Assembly (NCBI GenBank): GCA_021791415.1
Contig: JAJYWQ010000050.1
Span: 1 to 64,000, forward strand
Reading direction: 5' to 3'
Source of the DNA: a bacterium
Lineage (GTDB): Bacteria; Chloroflexota; Dormibacteria; Aeolococcales; Bog-877
Length of the DNA stretch: 64,000 bases
The notes beneath the pieces were generated by a model. The model saw only the letters and a list, made by a program, of their open reading frames with translations, had not been told where the DNA came from and searched no databases. Made by a program: the position numbers and the translations under genes. Shown here piece by piece: positions 60,829 through 64,000 of the stretch; within the stretch, counting starts at the first letter, position 1; each line of letters opens with the position of its first letter.

Positions 60829-62136
60829 TCATTCCCGCACCGCCGCCTCGAGGCCCTCGCGATCCCGGATCGGGCCCACCGCCGCCAGGCGCCAGCTGGA
60901 GCGCCCGGGCAGCAGCTCTCGCGCCAGCCCCACCACCGCATCCTCCTCGACGTCCCGGACCCGCTGTACCACCTCCTCGGGGCTGAGGAGGCCGCCGGTG
61001 AGCAGGGCCTCGTGCCCCAGGAACTCGCTGAGGCCGCCCGAGCTCTCGGTCTGGAGGGCCAGCCGCCCCTCCATCTGAGCCTTGGCCCGTTCCAGCTCGC
61101 GGGGCTCCAGCCCCCGATCCGCCAGCCGACGCAGCTCCGCCAGAGCCGCCCGAGCCCCGGTCGCCGCCTGATCGGGCCTGGTGGCCAGGTAGATCGCAAA
61201 GGCCCCCGAGTCCCGATGGCGGGCGGTGAAGGAGTGGACGTCATAGGCCAGCCCCTGGTTCTCCCTCAGCTCGAGGAAGAGCCGGCTGCTCATACCCTCC
61301 CCCAAAAGGGTGTTGAGCAGGTCCAGCGCCCAGCGGTCGGGGGCAGCGTAGGGTGAGCAGCGCGTGCCCAGGAGGAGGTGCACCTGCTCGCCGCGGCGTG
61401 AGATGAGGCGGGCCTCGAAGGGGGTGGCCAGGGGCAGCGGAACCCCGCCATCGCGACCTGGGTCCGGAGGCGCCTCCGCGGGCCGGGGAAGCCGGGACTC
61501 CAAGCGCTTGAGCACCTCCCGACGCGCCCGCGCCGGGGAGAAGGCCCCGGCGATCATGACCACCAGCCTTCCCGGCCGATAGTTGGCCGCCCGGTAGGCT
61601 CCCAGCTCCGGGGCCGCGATCCGCCGCAGGGACCGGCGGTCGCCGGCGGGGTCGCGGGCCAGGGGGTGTCCCTCCCACATCCCCTCGTCGAAAGCCATCT
61701 GCACGAGGTCGGCCGGCTGGTCCAGGTACATCTTCAGCTCCTCGAAGACCACCTCGCGCTCCCTCTCCACCTCCGCTGGATCGATCCGCGGCGCCAGCGC
61801 CAGCTCGGCGAGCACGTCCAGGGCGGTGGAGAGGTGGCGGCCGGCCACCCTGGCCCAGAAGACGGTCATCTCCTTCTCCGTGCTGGCGTTCATCACCCCC
61901 CCCAGCCCCTCTATGGCCGAGGAGACCGCCCGGCTGTCCCGATAGCGCTCGGTCCCCTTGAAAACGATGTGCTCCAGGAAGTGGGAGATGCCGGCCAGCC
62001 GGGGGGGCTCGAAGCGGGACCCGACCCCTAACAGCAGGGAGACCGAGACCGAGCTTCGGCCCGAAAGCGGGGCCATGATCAATCGCGCGCCGCTGGGCAG
62101 CGTCTCCTCCTCGAACCTCAGGGTCCGCGCCGCCAA
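60829..62136 (-). CDS. M16-family zinc peptidase (processing-peptidase-like)
   Basis: A 435-residue protease with an inverted zinc motif H-F-L-E-H (52-56) and the distal Glu in the R-E-R-E-V-V-F-E-E segment (about 130). A second, inactive M16 half (about 215-420) follows, the layout of single-chain PqqL-like or processing-peptidase-like enzymes. Bacterial members near ndk/dapB/dut genes are common in Gram-positives. The start is TTG 62136, one base after the stop of the upstream gene. Confidence 0.9.
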   Translation of the reverse strand: MAARTLRFEEETLPSGARLIMAPLSGRSSVSVSLLLGVGSRFEPPRLAGISHFLEHIVFKGTERYRDSRAVSSAIEGLGGVMNASTEKEMTVFWARVAGRHLSTALDVLAELALAPRIDPAEVEREREVVFEELKMYLDQPADLVQMAFDEGMWEGHPLARDPAGDRRSLRRIAAPELGAYRAANYRPGRLVVMIAGAFSPARARREVLKRLESRLPRPAEAPPDPGRDGGVPLPLATPFEARLISRRGEQVHLLLGTRCSPYAAPDRWALDLLNTLLGEGMSSRLFLELRENQGLAYDVHSFTARHRDSGAFAIYLATRPDQAATGARAALAELRRLADRGLEPRELERAKAQMEGRLALQTESSGGLSEFLGHEALLTGGLLSPEEVVQRVRDVEEDAVVGLARELLPGRSSWRLAAVGPIRDREGLEAAVRE

Positions 62137-62137
62137 C

Positions 62138-62767
62138 TCAGCTGGACCTCAGCCGCCGCTCGGCGAGCTGCGCCAACTGGACCGCGTACTGGACGTCCAT
62201 GGTTGCGGCGTTGCCGGCCGCCAGGATCACACCCACGGCGTTGTCCTGACGCCAGAGGACCACGAAGGAGTCGTAGGCCACACCGTCTAGCTGCTTCTGG
62301 ATCACGTATCCCAGCACCGCCTGGCCCACCTGGCCTGTGGAGATCGGGGTCCCGCCGGCCCGGACCAGCTCTGCGCCCAGGAGGGCGAGGCCCTGGGCGG
62401 CGCCGGAGCCGGTCCTAAAGAGGGATGCGGAGCTCTCGATGACCACCGGCCCCACGGCCTGGACGGGGCTGACGGCGCGGGAGAAGTCCCGCTCATACCC
62501 GCCGAGGCGCCCGGCCCGGCGGAGGGCGGCCAGGGTGGCGACGTCTCCGGCCGCCAGGCGGGAGTTGCTGTAAAAGCCGGCCGACGGCGAGTTCGCCTCC
62601 ACCTCGAAACCGGGGAAGGGGATCTCCTGCACCGTGAGGGGAAGGTCCTCCACCGGGCCGCGGATCATCGCCGGAGCAGAAGCGCAGCCCGCCACCGGTC
62701 CCGCGGCCAGGCAGCCCAAAAGGGCGAGCGCGACCGCCCGGAGGGGGAGCTGGACCCTCAGCTCCAC
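62138..62767 (-). CDS. Predicted lipoprotein of unknown function
   Basis: A 209-residue secreted protein: signal peptide with hydrophobic core (about 10-22) and lipobox V-A-G-C (C28). The mature part has no recognised domain; a long C-terminal helix (A-V-Q-L-A-Q-L-A-E-R-R-L) is evident. GTG 62767 overlaps the end of jag by 10 nt. A role in envelope biology is all the signal suggests. Confidence 0.75.
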   Translation of the reverse strand: MELRVQLPLRAVALALLGCLAAGPVAGCASAPAMIRGPVEDLPLTVQEIPFPGFEVEANSPSAGFYSNSRLAAGDVATLAALRRAGRLGGYERDFSRAVSPVQAVGPVVIESSASLFRTGSGAAQGLALLGAELVRAGGTPISTGQVGQAVLGYVIQKQLDGVAYDSFVVLWRQDNAVGVILAAGNAATMDVQYAVQLAQLAERRLRSS

Positions 62768-63444
62768 CCGCCCCCGGTGGGCTCCCCCCCCTCGCCGGGC
62801 ACGGGCCTGATCACCACGTGGCGCTCGCCGTCCACCCCTTCGCTCTCCGTCTCCACCCCGGGCAGGCCCGCCAGCGCCAGGTGCACCGCCCGCCGCTCGT
62901 ACGGCGGCATGGGGCTGAGGCGCTGCGCCCGCCCGGTGCGCACCACGGTCTCGGCGACCCGCTCCGCCATCCGGCTCACCACCTGCTCCCGCCTCTCGCG
63001 GTAGTGGGCGATGTCCACGATCACCCGCGACCGTCCCGGCTCAGCGCCGAGCATCAGGTTGAGCACCGTCTGCAGCGCGCGCAGCGACTCGCCCCTCCAG
63101 CCGATGAGCACCCCCAGGTCGTCCCCCTCCACCTCCAGCACGGTGGGTGGCGGCTCGCCGTCCTGGCCGCCGGCCCGCGCCAGCCGAGCCTCGACCCGGG
63201 CCTCGATCCCCATGAGCTGGAGAAGTCGCTGGAGCTGCTCCCGGGCGCCGCGCGCCTCCTGGGGCAGGGGGGTCACCCTCACCCGGGCCATGGCCCCGGT
63301 GAGCCGCTCCCCGGCGATCACCGGGGCACCGGCGCTGACCACCTCGACCGCCGCCTCGTCCTCCCGGAGGCCGGCCTCGGCCAGTGCGCGGCTGAGCGCC
63401 TCCTCCACCGTGGCGCCGCTGGCCTCGTAGGCGGGCTGGTTCAT
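62758..63444 (-). CDS. jag: Jag/KhpB-like RNA-binding protein
   Basis: A 228-residue protein with the Jag N-terminal domain (about 5-50), a KH domain whose G-x-x-G loop is G-W-R-G (about 118-121) and a C-terminal R3H domain with the R-x-x-x-H pair (R-R-A-V-H). KhpB-type proteins bind RNA together with KhpA and affect cell division. ATG 63444 overlaps the yidC stop (ATGA), the standard yidC-jag order near the origin. Confidence 0.93.
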   Translation of the reverse strand: MNQPAYEASGATVEEALSRALAEAGLREDEAAVEVVSAGAPVIAGERLTGAMARVRVTPLPQEARGAREQLQRLLQLMGIEARVEARLARAGGQDGEPPPTVLEVEGDDLGVLIGWRGESLRALQTVLNLMLGAEPGRSRVIVDIAHYRERREQVVSRMAERVAETVVRTGRAQRLSPMPPYERRAVHLALAGLPGVETESEGVDGERHVVIRPVPGEGGEPTGGGWS

Positions 63445-64000
63445 CGGCGCCCCACCCGGCGGGCCGGCCGCCCCGACCTGGTGGCGCCAGCGGAGGGTCG
63501 GCGCACCGAGGCTCCCCCGGAAGGCTGCTCGGGCTTCCGGGGGCGGCCGGCAACGGAGCCTCCACGCGCATCCGCGTCCCCGGGCCCGGGCCCGCCGCCC
63601 CGAGGCAGTTCGCCGAATTCGGCCGCCAGCCTGGCGCGGGGTGAGTTCGCCGGGTACCACCCGGCGCCCGGGACCCAGGAGGGCACCTTGAGCCCGCCCC
63701 ATCCCATCATGGTGAACACCTGCAGAACCATCACCAGGCTCTGGGTGATCCAGTAGAGGCCGATGCCCTGGTAGAAGTTGAGGGCGAAGAAGGCGATCAT
63801 CACCGGCATGAGGTAGGTGGTCTGGGACATCACCCGGTACATCTGTCGCTCGGACTCGCTCATGTCCGGGCGCGCCGGCTGCATCATCATCTTGGACTGC
63901 ATGTAGGTGAGGATCCCGGCCAGCAGCGGGACCACCAGCAGCAAGGGGTCGCCCACGATCCCACCCTTCACCTTGAGAGCGACGTCGTTGAGGTTGGAGA
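63441..64000 (-). CDS. yidC: Membrane protein insertase YidC, partial (N-terminus beyond the window)
   Basis: The gene enters from the right edge; only about 186 C-terminal codons are present. Visible are the helices of the 60KD_IMP domain (P-L-L-A-G-I-L-T-Y-M-Q-S-K-M near 63900, M-P-V-M-I-A-F-F-A-L-N, and Y-W-I-T-Q-S-L-V-M-V-L-Q) and a 65-residue Gly/Pro/Arg-rich cytoplasmic tail that probably contacts ribosomes. rnpA, rpmH and dnaA may follow outside the window. Confidence 0.93.
   Translation of the reverse strand, partial: SNLNDVALKVKGGIVGDPLLLVVPLLAGILTYMQSKMMMQPARPDMSESERQMYRVMSQTTYLMPVMIAFFALNFYQGIGLYWITQSLVMVLQVFTMMGWGGLKVPSWVPGAGWYPANSPRARLAAEFGELPRGGGPGPGDADARGGSVAGRPRKPEQPSGGASVRRPSAGATRSGRPARRVGRR

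Overview
The window is a GC-rich (roughly 70% G+C by eye) bacterial chromosome segment, densely packed, with most neighbouring genes overlapping by 4 nt (ATGA, GTGA, TTGA, apparently also CTGA). Gene content fits a Terrabacteria-type organism without visible LPS genes: Mo-hydroxylase (cox-like) operon, ECF41 sigma factor, split glycine decarboxylase, FemAB-like transferase, paired TrkA proteins. Dormibacterota, Chloroflexota or a related lineage are plausible, but nothing here (no rRNA) fixes the phylum. parS-parA-parB, jag, yidC and gyrBA place at least the right half near the replication origin; dnaA is not in the window. No tRNA, rRNA, CRISPR array, insertion sequence or prophage was recognised.

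Layout. 0-7 kb: a membrane-anchored GH5 glycosidase, an autoregulated GntR/ABC exporter operon with a clear promoter and operator, and an ECF41 sigma factor divergent from its typical epimerase partner. 7-15.6 kb: a molybdenum hydroxylase operon (coxS-coxL-coxM-coxD-coxE-xdhC-mobA-like-moeA-like) whose large subunit has a form II-type active-site loop, not the form I CO dehydrogenase loop. 15.6-24.4 kb: a HicB/DinB-like hypothetical, an ArsR regulator, then an operon-like minus-strand run proS-dinB-98 aa protein-NUDIX-membrane protein-moaC-GAF/PucR regulator, and a VOC protein. 24.4-32 kb: HAD, Arg-rich and GtrA proteins, metallo-beta-lactamase, DinB-like protein, zinc ribbon, M20 peptidase, two TrkA proteins, UspA-like and DedA proteins. 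32-37.7 kb: gyrB-plsX-gyrA. 37.7-38.8 kb: a gene-poor stretch with an apparent ArsR-rhodanese remnant.

38.8-46.9 kb: SF1 helicase with poly-Arg tail, 3-hydroxyacyl-CoA dehydrogenase, esterase, ECF sigma factor with a membrane partner, isoaspartyl methyltransferase, lipoprotein and pyrE. 46.9-53.5 kb: glycine cleavage genes (sigma-like protein-gcvT-gcvH-gcvPA-gcvPB-pyrE) divergent from zwf. 53.5-64 kb: an SH3-like protein, FemAB-like transferase, NfeD/slipin pair, S51-like peptidase, parS-parA-parB, lepB, ndk, M16 peptidase, lipoprotein, jag and the 3' part of yidC.

The most general observation is regulatory: at least eight genes have a good -10 hexamer only 6-7 nt before an ATG/GTG, which would put transcription start at the start codon (leaderless mRNAs), while genes inside operons rely on Shine-Dalgarno sites or stop-start overlaps. 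Two genes have no ATG/GTG/TTG and seem to begin at CTG in a CTGA overlap.
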